DNA from: Heterotrichella gracilis
Taxonomy: Eukaryota > Sar > Xanthophyceae > Tribonematales > Xanthonemataceae
Assembly: GCA_032358255.1 (NCBI GenBank)
Contig: JAULBX010027495.1
Span: 62,001-126,000 of the forward strand
Length of the DNA: 64,000 nt
Reading direction: 5' to 3'
The notes below the pieces were generated by a model. It made no database searches. It was given only the letters and a program-made list of their open reading frames with translations, and was not told the DNA's origin. Shown piece after piece: positions 1 to 11,978 of this stretch. Every line of letters begins with the position of its first letter. Position 1 is the stretch's first letter. The translations under genes were made by a program, and so were the position numbers.

Positions 1-154
1 TTGTTCGTATTTGCTTTATGCCAGGGATTGAGCAGGACATGACCTACCAGGTAGCACAGCAGCACACAACACCTGCATCCAAACCTTGTCCAAACCCTCT
101 GCCATGCAACCCTTCTCCCGCCCCTGACCTTGCCCCTTCCCCTCGCCCCCGCAG

Positions 155-885
155 CCAGCTGACCAGCCTCCAATCGCTGGAGCTGTGCGGGGGCATGCTG
201 ACCAACATGGCTGCCTGCCACCTCAGCACCCTCACCTCGCTGGTGTCGCTCAACCTGGGCAACAACGGCAACCTGTCAAACGTGTGCGGCCTGTTCCTGG
301 CCCCACTCACCCGCATCACGCACCTCAACCTGTCGCACACGCGCGCAACAGTGGCGGTGCTCAGCTACCTGGCAGGCAGCAAGGTGCGGGGAGTCGCCAG
401 AAACCCTAAACCCTGACAGGCGGTGGGACCTGGAATCGTTCCCTTGGGGTAGGGCTGTGGAGCAAATGGCGTACTTTATGTTGGTGCCTGCATGTGATGC
501 AGTTGTGGGCTTTGTCCCTGTTCTTGGATCTGACCACATGCATCATCCACTTTGGACAAGCACGCAACAGTGGTGGTGCTCAGCTACCTGGCGGGCAGCA
601 AGGTATGTCAAGGTGGCCGGACGCTTTAGAAAACCCTAGGAAACCATGGAGTGGGGTTGCACACAGTGTGTGGCAAAAGCTGGTGGGGGTCTTGGATGCC
701 TGGTTGGGGTGCAATTTCTTTACCTTTGTTTTGCTGTGGTGGCCCAAGTTACCTTGGCTGATCATTACTGATGCCGTGGTTGCCTGCAGGAGTTGGAGTG
801 TGTTGTGCTGTACGGCACCCGCAGCAAGGGGCCAGATGTGAAGCGGTGGAAGGCGGCAATGCCAACACGCAGAATCCTGGTCTAA
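155..885 (+). CDS. Leucine-rich repeat protein, C-terminal exons (5' partial)
   Basis: Two exons are supported: 155-383, entered after a ccccgcag acceptor, and 790-885, after tgcctgcag and ending in TAA. Both sides of the joining intron are phase 0. The first exon reads as leucine-rich repeats (LTSLQSLELCGG, LTSLVSLNLGNNGNL, LTRITHLNLSHT), and the last exon gives ELECVVLYGTRSK and a short basic tail. LRRs of this type form curved protein-binding scaffolds; the partner is unknown. The gene begins left of the window, so domain order and length cannot be judged. The 384-789 intron contains an in-frame copy of the last 14 codons of the first exon (561-602), which could be an extra exon. Confidence 0.75.
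561..602 (+). repeat. Duplicated 14-codon mini-exon inside an LRR-gene intron
   Basis: This stretch encodes HATVVVLSYLAGSK and duplicates the end of the preceding exon at 342-383 (RATVAVLSYLAGSK). It is preceded by ag and followed by a strong gtatgt donor. It is 42 nt long and phase 0 on both sides, so its inclusion would keep the frame. Whether it is spliced in, skipped or decaying cannot be decided here. Confidence 0.6.
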
Positions 886-3138
886 CATACCACACTTGGC
901 ACCCTGGCGCGTGGAGATATGTGACACACCACTTTGTCGCAGCTTCTTGCAACCAGTGTAGTTGATCTTTCATCAAGGATGCGCATCAGCTGGCAGCTTT
1001 ACTTCAGACCAGTTTGACGCTTTTGGTCAGACTTCTTGCAAAGGTGGATGCAGAAGTCACATCTGCTGCTCTGCCCCATGTCAGCAATCGCCTGCCGCCT
1101 CGCACCGGTCCCCTCCTCACAGAACCAGCAGGCAGAGTGGAACGGTGTCTTCCAGAATGTACCATACCTTTGTACCAAATCCGGGGCCTCTGCAGCCAAA
1201 TGGGCATGCCGACACCAGTTTTGCCGATTTCCTCCCCACAGAGCGTAGTCAGCATCTGTGGGGGACCCGTCCAGCAAAGCTTTCTTCCCCTTTTCACCCG
1301 CTTGGACACTGACCAGCAGCAGTGTGCTAGCAGCCACCCACAGCAACCTGGCCACCAGCTACTGTCTGCCGTCAAGGGGAATGTACCACCAGCGCAACAC
1401 TACGGAGTCAGCAATCGGCACCCAGCAGTACAGCCCCTACATGTTTTGCTCCCAGCAGCATACACATATGTGCTTTACTAGTGCCCCTTTGACTGTGGGG
1501 GCACCGCTTCAATGCAGGCGTAATTCTCTGTATCATATACGCACAAGGGGTGCCATAGATACACAGCTCAGGAGCTCCCGGAGCAGTTTTTGAGGCCATG
1601 TCCTCGCTCACCAGTAGCCGCAAGCCAATGTGCAGGCCTTGTACATCCAGCATGGGTATGCAGTGCATCTGCTTCACATGAGGCTGTGCAGCGCAGGTAG
1701 CTTACAATTTCAGCTTACAGCTTTGTTTTTGGTGGATTGTCCAGACCAAGGAAGGAATTCAATCCCTGTGTATGCTGCTCCCGACACAGCTCAGCATGTT
1801 GGATGCAGCACCCATGCCGGATGTTGTATGGAACTTCATGAGGGAACGGAGGCCATTTCTGGGGACAATGATGGATTGAAGGGGGGAAGTGCATCCAAGT
1901 GATGCACCTGGGAGTTGCAGTACTGGTGCAGTCACATAGGGTGCTGCTAAGTGGTGGCATTTACCATACACGGTGTTTTATGGGGGCCATTGAAGGGGTT
2001 CTCATATCCATGTTGCGCGACAATGGCACATGTACCTAAGTAAATTTTATAGCTTTTGAGATGGAGAAGTTATGTAGCTGATACCTGATGATCCATTGCA
2101 GGATGTTGATACTTACATTTGTACAATACGGTGACGCATAACAGTTGTGCTGACAAGCCTGGCATAGGTATGTGCAGATGTCAGAGCGTTTGGCAGATAA
2201 TGCCGTGACGTTGGCAAAATTGGTACATTTAATCTACTGCAGGATACATGTGCTGTTTCAAACGTTGGCACTTTCTGTCACAGTAGTAAGGTCCAAGAGT
2301 GCTGTTTCGGTGGTTTGTTTTCATTTACCATTGCGTCTCTAGAGTCAGCTGAGTGGGTTGCCGTGGCAGTCACTGTGTCACATTAGATGAGCTGCTGATG
2401 ACGCATGTCAGACTCTGTCTTGTGGCCACTGGTGACAGGCAAACAGACTGCAAGCTATATCCTGAGGTTCATGCTGGCAAGAGTTCAGCTCCGACACTGT
2501 CAGGATGACCCCTCAAAGTTTGCCCAATGCCATCACAGTGTAATCATGCGCCATCATGGGCGGCCTCTGGGCCACAACGTGACATGTCATGCACGCGTGC
2601 GCATGCAGCATGCAAGCAGCTAGCATGTGTGCCACGCGGTGTCTGTAAAGTGAACACATGTCATCTCCATGGATGCATTTCAAAACGTTTAATGGATTGG
2701 ATGACCACGGTTTGGAAAAAGAAAATGCTGCAGCCATCGGTCGTGGCATGGTGAATTTCACATGACGCCACAGAAAACGGCAAACTTGGCTATGAAAGTA
2801 CCGGTATCCATATGATAAATGATTAAATACCTTATTTAATAACCGCTGATCCCGGTGTGCAAAAAGCAAGAGAACAGGAAGGGCAAACAATATGGCAGGC
2901 TGCGCCCAGTAATTTGGCAATTTGTTCTGATCAATGAACAAATCGATGTAAATGCAGCTGGGTTGGGTTGTAGTTGATATCTATTATCAAAATCAATCTG
3001 GCTAGACAGTTCAGAGTAACACCGTGTTTCAAGGACTTTGGAACAATTATTGACAGAAAATAAATAAACTTTCAATCCATTCAATTTGTGGCACAATATT
3101 GTACCACTCAGAAGGTTTCCTTCCAATTGCAATGGTGG
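886..3138. other. Intergenic stretch, no supported gene
   Basis: Short overlapping open frames occur on both strands but none resembles a known family or shows coherent splice structure. The first part probably holds the 3' UTR of the LRR gene. Sequence from about 2040 and again from 2800 to 3110 is AT-rich; the latter lies just downstream of the minus-strand glycosyltransferase stop. I see no RNA gene or mobile element. Confidence 0.5.
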
Positions 3139-5553
3139 CTATGGCGCCTGTTCACTGAAATTGGCCCCCTGCATCCTCTGGCAATGCCGCACATCCAGCA
3201 CCACCATATTTCCCTCGGTAGTGTGAAGGCATATGTCGCGCCCCTGTGAGAGCACCTCATCCCCAACCTCCCCACCGCTCTCGCTGCAATCCCCACACAC
3301 CACCGACATCGTCCTCCCCAGTACGTCTTCGTACACCTGCCCCTTGGTGGGGTTTGCAGCGCTTTTGAAGTAGTAGGAATGCTTGCCAGCCTCACGGGGG
3401 CGGGTGTCCACCCATGACAGGTTGTGGCGGGGATTGGGGTGGTCTTGCATCCCCGGCAGGCCGCCCCTGTGGGCAAATGGAACTCCTTACAATCCCAAGC
3501 AAGATTGTGTAAAGGTGGTATTGCTTGCTTGGTCTATAGAAGAGTTCATATTCCATGAAAAAGCCCCCTTACAGAATGTACACCCTATGCCCCAGTGCCA
3601 ATGCTCCCTGTCTCGAGTGTTGAGCCCACTCCCCTGGCGCCAGATCCCACATGCCAGAAACGGTATGTTACAACACAACGCCTACAAACACTGCCCACTG
3701 ATCAATGTGTTACCACTCCTGGAGCGCCACATTCTATTCCCAGGAATTGGCCTTACCGAAAGGTGAGCTCGGTTGTGTTGAGCTCCCGATCGCTAATTGT
3801 GCGATTGAAGATGGCAATTGAGTAGCCAACCGTGAGGCACAGCGTGCGCGGCGTGGGTGCCACCTGCCGCATGACCAGCCTCCGCATGAGCAGCGTGGGC
3901 ATTGCCAGGTAGGCGTTGTACAGGGAGGTGGCGGCGAGGAAGGGGGCACGGCCAGGCATGAGGTCATACCTGTGCCAGGGGTGGGGGGGGGCTGGTGGGG
4001 GAGGTGCATGACAGGTGCAATCAAAAGTTGTAAAAATCTTATTAACTTTGTGTTGTGATCCTACAAGGGCATTTATGCTAAGCTGTCAAATACAATTCGA
4101 TCTTCTTCACCAGTGCAAATTTGAATCACAACGGCAATTCCTACAGCAATTGCAACCACCAGTCATTCTCCCATCCCCACCCACCACTCCAGGTGGTGCA
4201 GGCTGACCATGGGCCAGTTCTGCGCCACGTAGCCCTCCATCAGCCCACTCACATCCCCGCGCACATCAAACTGGTGCAGGTGGGGTACGGGGGTGAGGGG
4301 TATCTCCAGCTTGCGCATACAGTTAGCCAGGGTGACGTCGCTGAAGGATGAGGTCCACCCACACCAGCCACCAACCGAGTCGCCCACCTGAGCCACGGTA
4401 GGGTAGGGTTTTGGATTAGGGTGTGAACAGGGGCTGGTTGGCCCAAGGCGGTTTGTAATCTAGGAGGTAAGCATCTCGGCCACAAGGGTCCTATTATACG
4501 CAGATCATTGAGGTAAATTACAGGATTTTGCGTAGGGGTCGATTGTGTGAGGATAGTCACTCAGTGCCATGCCACCCCTAAACCTTAAACTTGACAAAAC
4601 CTCACCTTGCTTGCTGCCGCTGCGCTGATGGCCATCCCAGCCCCCCCAAAAGCCATGTCCTGCATTCCCTTCACAGCCATGTCCATCTCGCTCCTCCCCC
4701 CTATCCACCACACCTGGCTCGGGTCATATACTGATAGCATCCGGAACAGGTACCTGCAGCGGGCATGTAAATACATGTGAGTCAGTTCGAAAAAGCATGT
4801 GATGGAGGTTTATAGGAGCATTGGCATGGATTGAAGTTGCTGGGTCATGTCAAAATACAATGTGTGCACTCATTCCAAGAATCCACAGCATGCACCGAGC
4901 CAGGGGTGGCACGTGGGTCACATGTAGAAGCTGGTGTATTGCTGGCACGTTTCCCCTGCGTCCCCCCCCATCCATTCCTCACCTGGGGAACCACATGGTG
5001 TCATCATCCCCGTAGATATACCACTGCATCCCGCAGGTGCTGTTGCGCATGGATGTCTCAAGCACTGTGCGGAACCTTGCCCCAAGATTGCGGCCAGGGG
5101 AGTCGAACAGGCGCAGAGGGGGGTAGCGCTCCTCGAATGCCCTAGGGACAACGAGGGGTAGGTGGGGCTGGTACCTGGCAGCGGCTTGTGAAGGGCAGAT
5201 GTGCATGGATGGATGCATCCCCCCGGCACGCATGTAGCTGTAAATGACGCGCCCAATTGAATGCTTTGAAGGCTTAAGATATGACCTTAGAATGCACCCA
5301 AGTGTACTCACCTAGGGTTTGGCAAGGGTTTTGACAGGAACACGTTGACCTCGCTGGTGCCTGGCGGCAGCAGGCGCGCCCACAGCCACACCATGGTGCG
5401 CACCCGGTACAGATAGTTGCTGTCGCTGAGCACGTTGAAGCTGTACTTGACTGTGGAGTCTGGGTTTGGGGTGCAGGGGGTGGCAAGGGGTGCAAGGGAG
5501 AGAAGCACGAAGAGGAGGGCAGGGACCATCGCCGGAGGTAGATAGGGCGGCAT
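3139..5553 (-). CDS. Fringe-like DUF604 glycosyltransferase (GT31-type), secretory
   Basis: Six exons on the minus strand: 5553-5312, 5141-4983, 4753-4606, 4387-4185, 3969-3757, 3466-3139. All junctions are GT-AG and agree in phase, giving 430 residues. The start at 5553 gives a short leader followed by a hydrophobic signal segment (VPALLFVLLSLAPL); an in-frame upstream ATG at 5646 would bury it. Residues 126-128 form the DDD metal/nucleotide-sugar motif (WYIYGDDDTMW). Further Fringe/DUF604 landmarks are FGGAGMAIS, a Cys-containing CGW...DVTLANCM segment, HQFDVRGD, VSLHHLEW and CLTVGYSIAIF. Family members are Golgi/ER-lumen transferases; donor and acceptor are not known here. It diverges from the Siva-like gene across about 1.1 kb. 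Confidence 0.88.
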
Positions 5554-6682
5554 TTGAGGCAAGCTGGTGGAGCAGGCGCGTGTGACGAGGTGTGTGAGGC
5601 GTACGCCGGACCCCTTGAGCGAGGGGTGCTTTGGGTTCAGGTACAAGGGTCAGAGGTCAGGCCCAGCCTGCTATGCCCAGATAACAGCTGACCCCAACGA
5701 CAAGTTGTCTTTGAAAGAACTGCAGAATCTCCAGAACCTATCACTGTGCAGTATGGGACCAGGTGCACAGTTCGTGGCGTCTTTTAAAAGCCATAAATGA
5801 AAAAGCAACTGGTGTGGTGCTTATTTGGCAGCAAGGGCGCAGCAAGTGTCTCGTGGTACTAAAATAGAGTCAGCTGACGTCAACTGTGATCAGTAATATC
5901 ATAGTAGCCACACAGCTGTAAGTGCGGGGTAGGTGGTACCCTACAGTGAATTTCTGGGGCATGCCATTGCATGCATGCATGCATACGTGCTCAGTTTGTG
6001 CAGGTGGTATGCGTTTCTGTGCTTGCGCTTCGCTCACGAGCAAGCCCTTTGGGTTGTTAGCCTGTAACAGACACACACACACACAGTGGGTAGAACCTAC
6101 CAGAACTGCATTGGCACACCGTTTATTAAATTAGGTTTTAAATAAATTAATTCAATTTAATTTTTCCCGGGCAATGGCTGTTCTTACAACAACCAAGCTT
6201 CAAAAGCATTTGACCACCCGCTTATTCCACCATCTCCACAGATGTTCATACCTGCATTTCGGGAGCTAGACTTTGCCCTGCCTGCTTTTGTATCGCATGT
6301 TCGGCTGTTGACCACCTGGGCCATCTTTCTCACCTACAACCTCACAGGAACAACTCGTTCCTCTCTGTGATTTCATAGCCCAGCATCACCGCAGCTTTCA
6401 TTCTCAGGCTGTGCTAGCTGTATTTAGCGTCGCTAAACCTCCTGAACCGGGTTTTCCAAACACGCGCCATTCGCCCCTCCGTTTTCGCGAAGTTTGAGAG
6501 GACCCTCAACCACAGCCACTACAACAGCCACAGTCCAACCTGCCACAATAGCTGTGCAGTACCCCGCAGTCACAGTTCTTCAAATCGCACAAACCCTCAC
6601 TGTGGTGCTCAGGGCTCAGTGCAGCAGGTTCTCGTTTGTCAGAGCAGCTGTCGTGGCTGTGCCAGTTCAAAGCAGCGTTCAA
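5554..6682. other. Divergent intergenic promoter region
   Basis: This lies between two divergently transcribed genes and so must contain both promoters. It includes a catgcatgcatgcat run near 5967, a short (ca)n run near 6070 and an AT-rich patch at about 6118-6165. A frame open from 6494 runs into the Siva-like start, but it is low-complexity (Thr/Ala/Val) and I treat it as 5' UTR. No conserved coding segment is visible. Confidence 0.5.
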
Positions 6683-7749
6683 ATGGCTCTCAAGCGTGAC
6701 AGGAGTTATCCAGCCGACCTGCAACCACAGCTCAAGTCCACAAAACCCACCACAGGTACGAAGCTGCGTCGCACTGCTTCGTCAGATATCACTGCCATCT
6801 GCAAGCTGTGACAGCTGAGGTGATTTTGAAAACGGGGGGTAGTTCCAATGCCCCACTGCCATCATCCTTTTGCTCACGAACTTCCTGTTCCCGTGTGCAG
6901 TCAACCCGTTTGAGCTGATGATGGCTGCCTCCAGATCCCAGGCGGAACAGCAGCAAATGCAGCAGCAAGAGCCTGGTAGGTTGACTAGCGCTTGCAACTG
7001 CCTACACCTGTTAGACAAGGGACATACAGTTTGGTGTTTGGTCCTTTGTGGGATTCCTCACGTTGTTGTGCTTTTCAGTTGTTGAAATGGGGAGTAAATC
7101 TTGTCAGTTTGTCTTGCAGGGAGCGGGGCGCAGCAAGGGATGGGTGGGAGCGCTGGAACACGAACACCCTGTTCGCACTGCGGGTATGCGCCAGGCTGTT
7201 CACTGCTTCCTCCCACCATAACGTTGCCTGAGTGTTGCTTCTGTTATACCTTGGATGAATGACATACCCTGCACATACTGACATAGCATATTTACTCTTT
7301 GCCTGACATTGCAACTGCACACCACCCTCCAGGCGCTCCAGCCAGGAGCTGAGCAACATGGCGCAGTGCTGCGGGTGCCAGGAGGTGTTTTGCCGCGACT
7401 GCTACTGCATCAACTACGACATGCCGCACGACAGGTGCTTCTGTTTGTCCTGCAACGCAGAGGTGCGCCAATTGTACTGCTCCAAGTATGTACCAGTGTG
7501 GGTGCTATGCTCACAGCATCTGTGGTTATATTTGGCTAGCTGCTGGTCAACAAAAAACCAGGTGCAATATCCGCAGTTGGCTAGTGGCTGTGTCAGTCTG
7601 GTGGATGAGCGGCATGATTTTCTTGCAGTTGGCCAACGATGTTGGTGAACACAACCTGTCCCGCCCACGCCATCTATCCATTTCCAGACTTGCCCAACTC
7701 TCCACTGCCCCTGTTCTGCTCCCGCATCCACACTTCCTCCTCTTTGTAG
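6683..7749 (+). CDS. Siva-family cysteine-rich zinc-binding protein
   Basis: Exons 6683-6755, 6901-6975, 7120-7183 and 7333-7485 join in phase, followed by a less certain last exon 7629-7749 (161 residues in total). The start MALKRDRSYPADLQPQLK resembles the N-terminus of animal Siva. The decisive part is the Cys pattern C-x2-C-x4-C-x2-C-x13-C-x2-C (CCGCQEVFCRDC...FCLSC), which has the spacing I recall for the C-terminus of SIVA1. It probably binds zinc and acts as an adaptor; animal Siva acts in apoptosis and ubiquitin signalling, but its role in an alga is unknown. The 3' end is ambiguous: an alternative last exon from 7750 runs to a TGA near 7941, and a donor also exists at 7462. Confidence 0.7.
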
Positions 7750-9243
7750 GCAACGCACACGCAAAGCCAGCCCAGCAGCCACACTAGTAGCGCGTACTGG
7801 CACACACCTGCCAGCGCCGGTATGTTTCTCTCCCCCTGGGACCAGGCCAACACGGCAGGTGGGCACAGCTGGTCACATGGGAGCTCATCCACCGGGTCCT
7901 GTGGGACGTACTATGGGGGAGCGGGAGAGGGCGGTGGATTTGTGAACGTGACTCCTGTCAAATGGAGCCACCTGACGTGACAACTGCCAATATGAACATG
8001 GTGGCGCACTAGAGAGCAGCTGCAGGTGCAATATGGATTGCGCAAAGCGTGGTTTTACTGAGATGCTTGCCAGGCCACCAGCATCTTGCTGCGCACATCC
8101 CATGCCTTGTTGTACATATGTCTGTTGTTTGCGCCATCGCCTGGGCATGTTTGCACTGGTCCTGTATCTCATTGGCATTTTATATCATGGAAAACATATC
8201 ATAGGCATAACTTCTGCACTTGCAGCTTGACAGCTTTTAGCTTAGTAAGCTTGCCAGAATTTCTGGAAATAATGGACATGGAGCGCACCACTGCAGGGTT
8301 CTAAAACGTTGTGACATACTGCAATTGTAACTGAATATGATGTAACTATATCGAGACTCTGCTTTGTGCCAGCAGCACCCAAGGTGGAAAACGAGGGCCT
8401 ATGGGGGTCAGCGGTGATCATCACCATTTCGCACCCCCCAATGCCATGGCGCTTCATGCCCATGGCGCATCCACGCACCCTCTGGGTTACCCCCCATCCC
8501 TCTATCTGCATCACTTTGAGTGCCCACTGGCACGGTTTGCAACCATTCTCGTGTCAACACCATCCTTGTTGGTGAACTATTTTCACCCATGTGGGTGGCC
8601 ACAGGCGGCCCGCTATAGGTGGCTGCGGCGGGCACCATTGCATTCTTGATGGCGACACCAAACCAAGCCGCAGCTCAGCAGCTACAGTAGTCTATACTGA
8701 GAAGCGACACATCCAGGTGTTTGAAACAAGCTGCGTTTGATAACACGCCGCCTGCTTTGTATCGTGGCGTGGTGCTTGTCGCCAGGTGGGTGCTGGTGCC
8801 ACGAGTGGTGGCCTATATGCACGCCCTTGGTTCGCGTGTCCTCCTGTGATATAGCACCGAAAGAAACCGACTATGTGCTTGTTTACAAAATGCCGTTGCC
8901 GCTTATGGCGTTACAAAGTGTGCGTGGCAAAGGGGTGTGAGCTAGGCAAGACTATGGTGCCCCAGTCATGTGCAGTGTCGGTGACAAGCGCTGTGTTGTG
9001 TGCCTGTGCAGTGTTTTGTCCCTCTCTTTAATCATTCCTGTGGAGTCTCATGCACAACCGTGCATGTTGTGGCACACCCTGCTGTTGGCCATTGCCCACA
9101 ACCCTGGACCTAGCCACTGGTGCCTAGCCTTTCCACAGTGTCCCTAGCCTCTAAACCGTCCTGATGGAGAGTACTTGGAAAGCTCATCAAACTATCCTAT
9201 GCACCCTTGACGTCCTATTCACCCCTTTGTGTGGTAGGGCACC
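7750..9243. other. Intergenic, no supported gene beyond a possible alternative last exon
   Basis: The first roughly 190 bases could be an alternative terminal exon and 3' UTR of the Siva-like gene. The remainder shows only short, non-conserved frames. The segment ending at 9243 must contain the promoter of the RS/RRM gene, but no clear TATA box was recognised. Confidence 0.45.
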
Positions 9244-11978
9244 ATGAGCTGCCCAGCACCCAGTGACGAGGCAGCAGCGCCAGAGGAGCAGCCAGAGGAG
9301 CAGCTGGAAACCGAGGAGGCAGAACCAGAAACAGCTGCTGCCGTCGAACCAGAGCCTCTGTCTGAACCAGAGGCAGCTGAGGAGCACGTTCAGCAAGTTG
9401 ACTATGACGATGCAGAGGAGGAGGATGAGGAGGGTGCGGAGCCACAGCCTAGCGCAGACGAGCCGCAGCCTGCCCCCGCCCCTGGGGACACAATAGATGA
9501 CACAGTAGGACAGGACGATGCAGGTGATCAAGGGGAGGAGCCAGCTGCAGCGCCATCACCAGCAGGCGATGGCGCTGTACAGGACAAGGAAGGGGCAAGG
9601 GCATTGGAGCCTCTTCAGGTGAACGGGTCACCAGAGCCTGCGGGGAAGGCAAGCCCTGGCAAGGATGGCAGAAGGGCAGCATCTCCTCCGGTACGTGTGA
9701 CCAGCACACTCCCGGGTTGTGACAGCCATGCATGTGCAATGCTCATGACGAGGCACACCAGCACCCAGCACTCGCGGGTAGCCTTTCCTTGCCACCATGG
9801 ATGAGCGCACTGATTGGCACAAGCATACCATTGCGGCAGAATTGAACATTGCCAGGACTTGTAGTGCATTTTGCGATGCCCTGCAGTGGTGGTGCACACC
9901 CTTGAGGCAGGTGCCATGGCGTCCAATGTCAGCGCCTCATAAGGCCAGCGGTCTGCTCAAACCCTACCCACCTGCTCCCTGTGTGTCCCATGACCGCGTC
10001 AATATATCTGCTGACCCATAGTTCCCATTCCTGCTTCCGCATGTCAGCTCCATGTCATGCCAGCGGGTGTACCGACCCAGATTTCCCATGTCCCAGGCTC
10101 GCAGGCGTCGCTCCGAGTCGCGCTCTCCATCTTTGTCACCTAGAAAGCGGAGGCGATCAAGGTCAAAGTAAGTTTTACTTTGACCTTGATTCAGGCCACA
10201 TTGCACAACCTCTGGTGCCTTGCTACCTGCTTACCACTTGGCTCCCGTTGCCCCATGGTTTAGTGGCGGCATGACCCTGTTAGGTGCATCTGATCATTAA
10301 CCATGATCGTGGGAGGATTGTCCAGCAGTGGTTGGAGTGCGTTCATCTGCATTCCATTTGGTGTAGGCCGCATGCACATAATGATAATGTCCCACATTCT
10401 CGCATTCCCTGCTTTGCCGCCCTGCTGACCAGTGGCATGCCGCCATGTGGCGCAGGGACAAGCCTCGCAGCCGCTCACGGGACCGGCGCCGCAGCCGCTC
10501 ACGCGACCGCAAGGAGCGCAGGTCAAGGGATAGGTCGAGGGACAGGAACCGCAGCCGGTCGCCGCGCCGCGCAAGGTGCGCCAGGCAGATCTGCCGTGGG
10601 CTGGTGCCACCAAGGGGTGTATGTGCATGCGCAGAGCAAGTCAGGACACGTGCGTGTCTTACCCTCTGGGGTAGTCATCACAAATTTATTTGGAGCAAAT
10701 ATTCACGCAGAATTCAGCGCTGTCAAATGGGACCTGCAGTGCAGCCGACCTTGTAAACTGTGACTTATTGGTCCACAGCGGTAAAGCACAAGCGGATGGT
10801 TTTGGTGTGGAATGCAGTAGCAGGCCGCAGGTGTCCTCCCCTTGCTCTCACCCCCCCCTTTCTCCTCTGCCTCCAGGCGCTCCCCTGACGAGTACCGCCG
10901 CCGCTCTCCTGCCGCCCCACGCAAGGAGTACATGTTTGTTGCAGGGCTTAACTTTATCACAAATGAGCGGGTGGGTGGTGTGGTGATAGGCCATGTGCCG
11001 GCTTGGCACACCACATACGCACATTCAATCTACATGGGCACATGCACATGCAGGTGTTTGATGGTTTATATGTATGCACATGCACGTGTTTGAAAGTTGT
11101 AGATGTATGTACATGCAGATGCACAGGCACAGGCACCATCAAAGGGGCACATGTGCTCATGCACCACCACAAAGCACAAACGGGTGCACATACATGCATC
11201 AAAGGGACACATGCGCACATGCGGGTGCACATGCATGCCTTCAAAGCGGCACATGCGCACATGCACCATCAATTGTGCAAGGCAGAGGGAGCAGTGCACT
11301 GCATGCAATTTGGGACAGTGACAAACCAGGTCCTTCCAAGCTCATGTCGCCAGAAGCATCTGCCCTAAACCTTTTTAGCAGAAAGATCAACAGCTCTGCT
11401 GCTCTCCCCTGCAGGAGGTGGAACACAAGTTTGAAAAGTACGGGCGCGTGAAGGCGGTGCGCATTGTGCGCAACCCAAACAATGGGGAGTCCAGGGGATT
11501 CGGCTTTGTGGAGATGTATGAAGCGGAGGATGCAGAACGGGTAAGTCGCTGTGAGAGTTAGACATGGTGGACTTTGGAGTGGGAGGAAAAGTGGGGTGGG
11601 AGGGTTTCTGTAGTGTTAGTTGAGGGCTGTTGGAAATGCACAGGCAGCAGAGGTGGTAGAGAATGCTGGACTGGGTTGTTTAGAGCATTAGATGTACTCC
11701 TGTTGTAGGGTGTCAGGGACATTATACATGCATAAGGGGGGATAAGAACTGTGGGTAGGTAGCAGTCTGGGACACATGCACCCCCACCATGCGGTATTAA
11801 TGGGTAGGGCTTGGGATTTGGGTCACATTGCTTTTGTAAAAGGGTCATTTACATCTTCTGGTTTATGTCCTAAACCCTACACCATCCCCTGAACCCTGCG
11901 CAGGCAGTGCGCCACCTCAACGGGCGAGAGTGGAACGGGCGGCGCCTGCTGGTGGAGCCGGCAAAGTCGGGGCGGTGA
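9244..11978 (+). CDS. RS-domain plus RRM splicing-factor-like RNA-binding protein (TRA2-like RRM)
   Basis: Six exons (9244-9690, 10097-10167, 10456-10575, 10877-10970, 11415-11540, 11904-11978) join in phase to 310 residues. Residues 1-149 are acidic, Glu/Pro/Ala-rich and probably disordered. Exons 2 and 3 encode an arginine-serine domain with repeated SRSRDR units, about residues 150-215. The rest is one RRM: RNP2 MFVAGLNF at 232-239 and RNP1 RGFGFVEM at 271-278, ending NGREWNGRRLLVEPAKS. Spacing and wording resemble Transformer-2-type RRMs, so a nuclear splicing role is likely. The 5' splice site of exon 2 sits inside a perfect hairpin, and retaining that intron gives an immediate stop. The order acidic-RS-RRM is unlike canonical SR proteins, where RRMs come first. 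Confidence 0.88.
10156..10190 (+). promoter_or_regulatory. Perfect RNA hairpin sequestering a 5' splice site
   Basis: atcaaggtcaaagtaa (10156-10171) and ttactttgaccttgat (10175-10190) are exact reverse complements of 16 nt around a 3-nt loop. The donor AAA|GTAAGT of exon 2 of the RS/RRM gene (boundary 10167/10168) lies inside the left arm. In the pre-mRNA the donor would be base-paired and hidden from U1. Unspliced read-through meets TAA at 10169-10171. This is consistent with regulated intron retention; regulation itself is inferred. Confidence 0.7.
11020..11280 (+). repeat. Degenerate cacatgc-rich tandem repeat in intron 4 of the RS/RRM gene
   Basis: Units such as caaagcggcacatgcgcaca and caaagggacacatgcgcaca recur with variation, mixed with plain cacatgcaca runs. 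The repeat lies wholly inside the 10971-11414 intron and has no coding appearance. Confidence 0.6.

Noticed and set aside
11020-11280. Regularly spaced cacatgc units as a CRISPR-like array
   Set aside because: Units and spacing are degenerate, no unique spacers, and the stretch is inside a eukaryotic intron.
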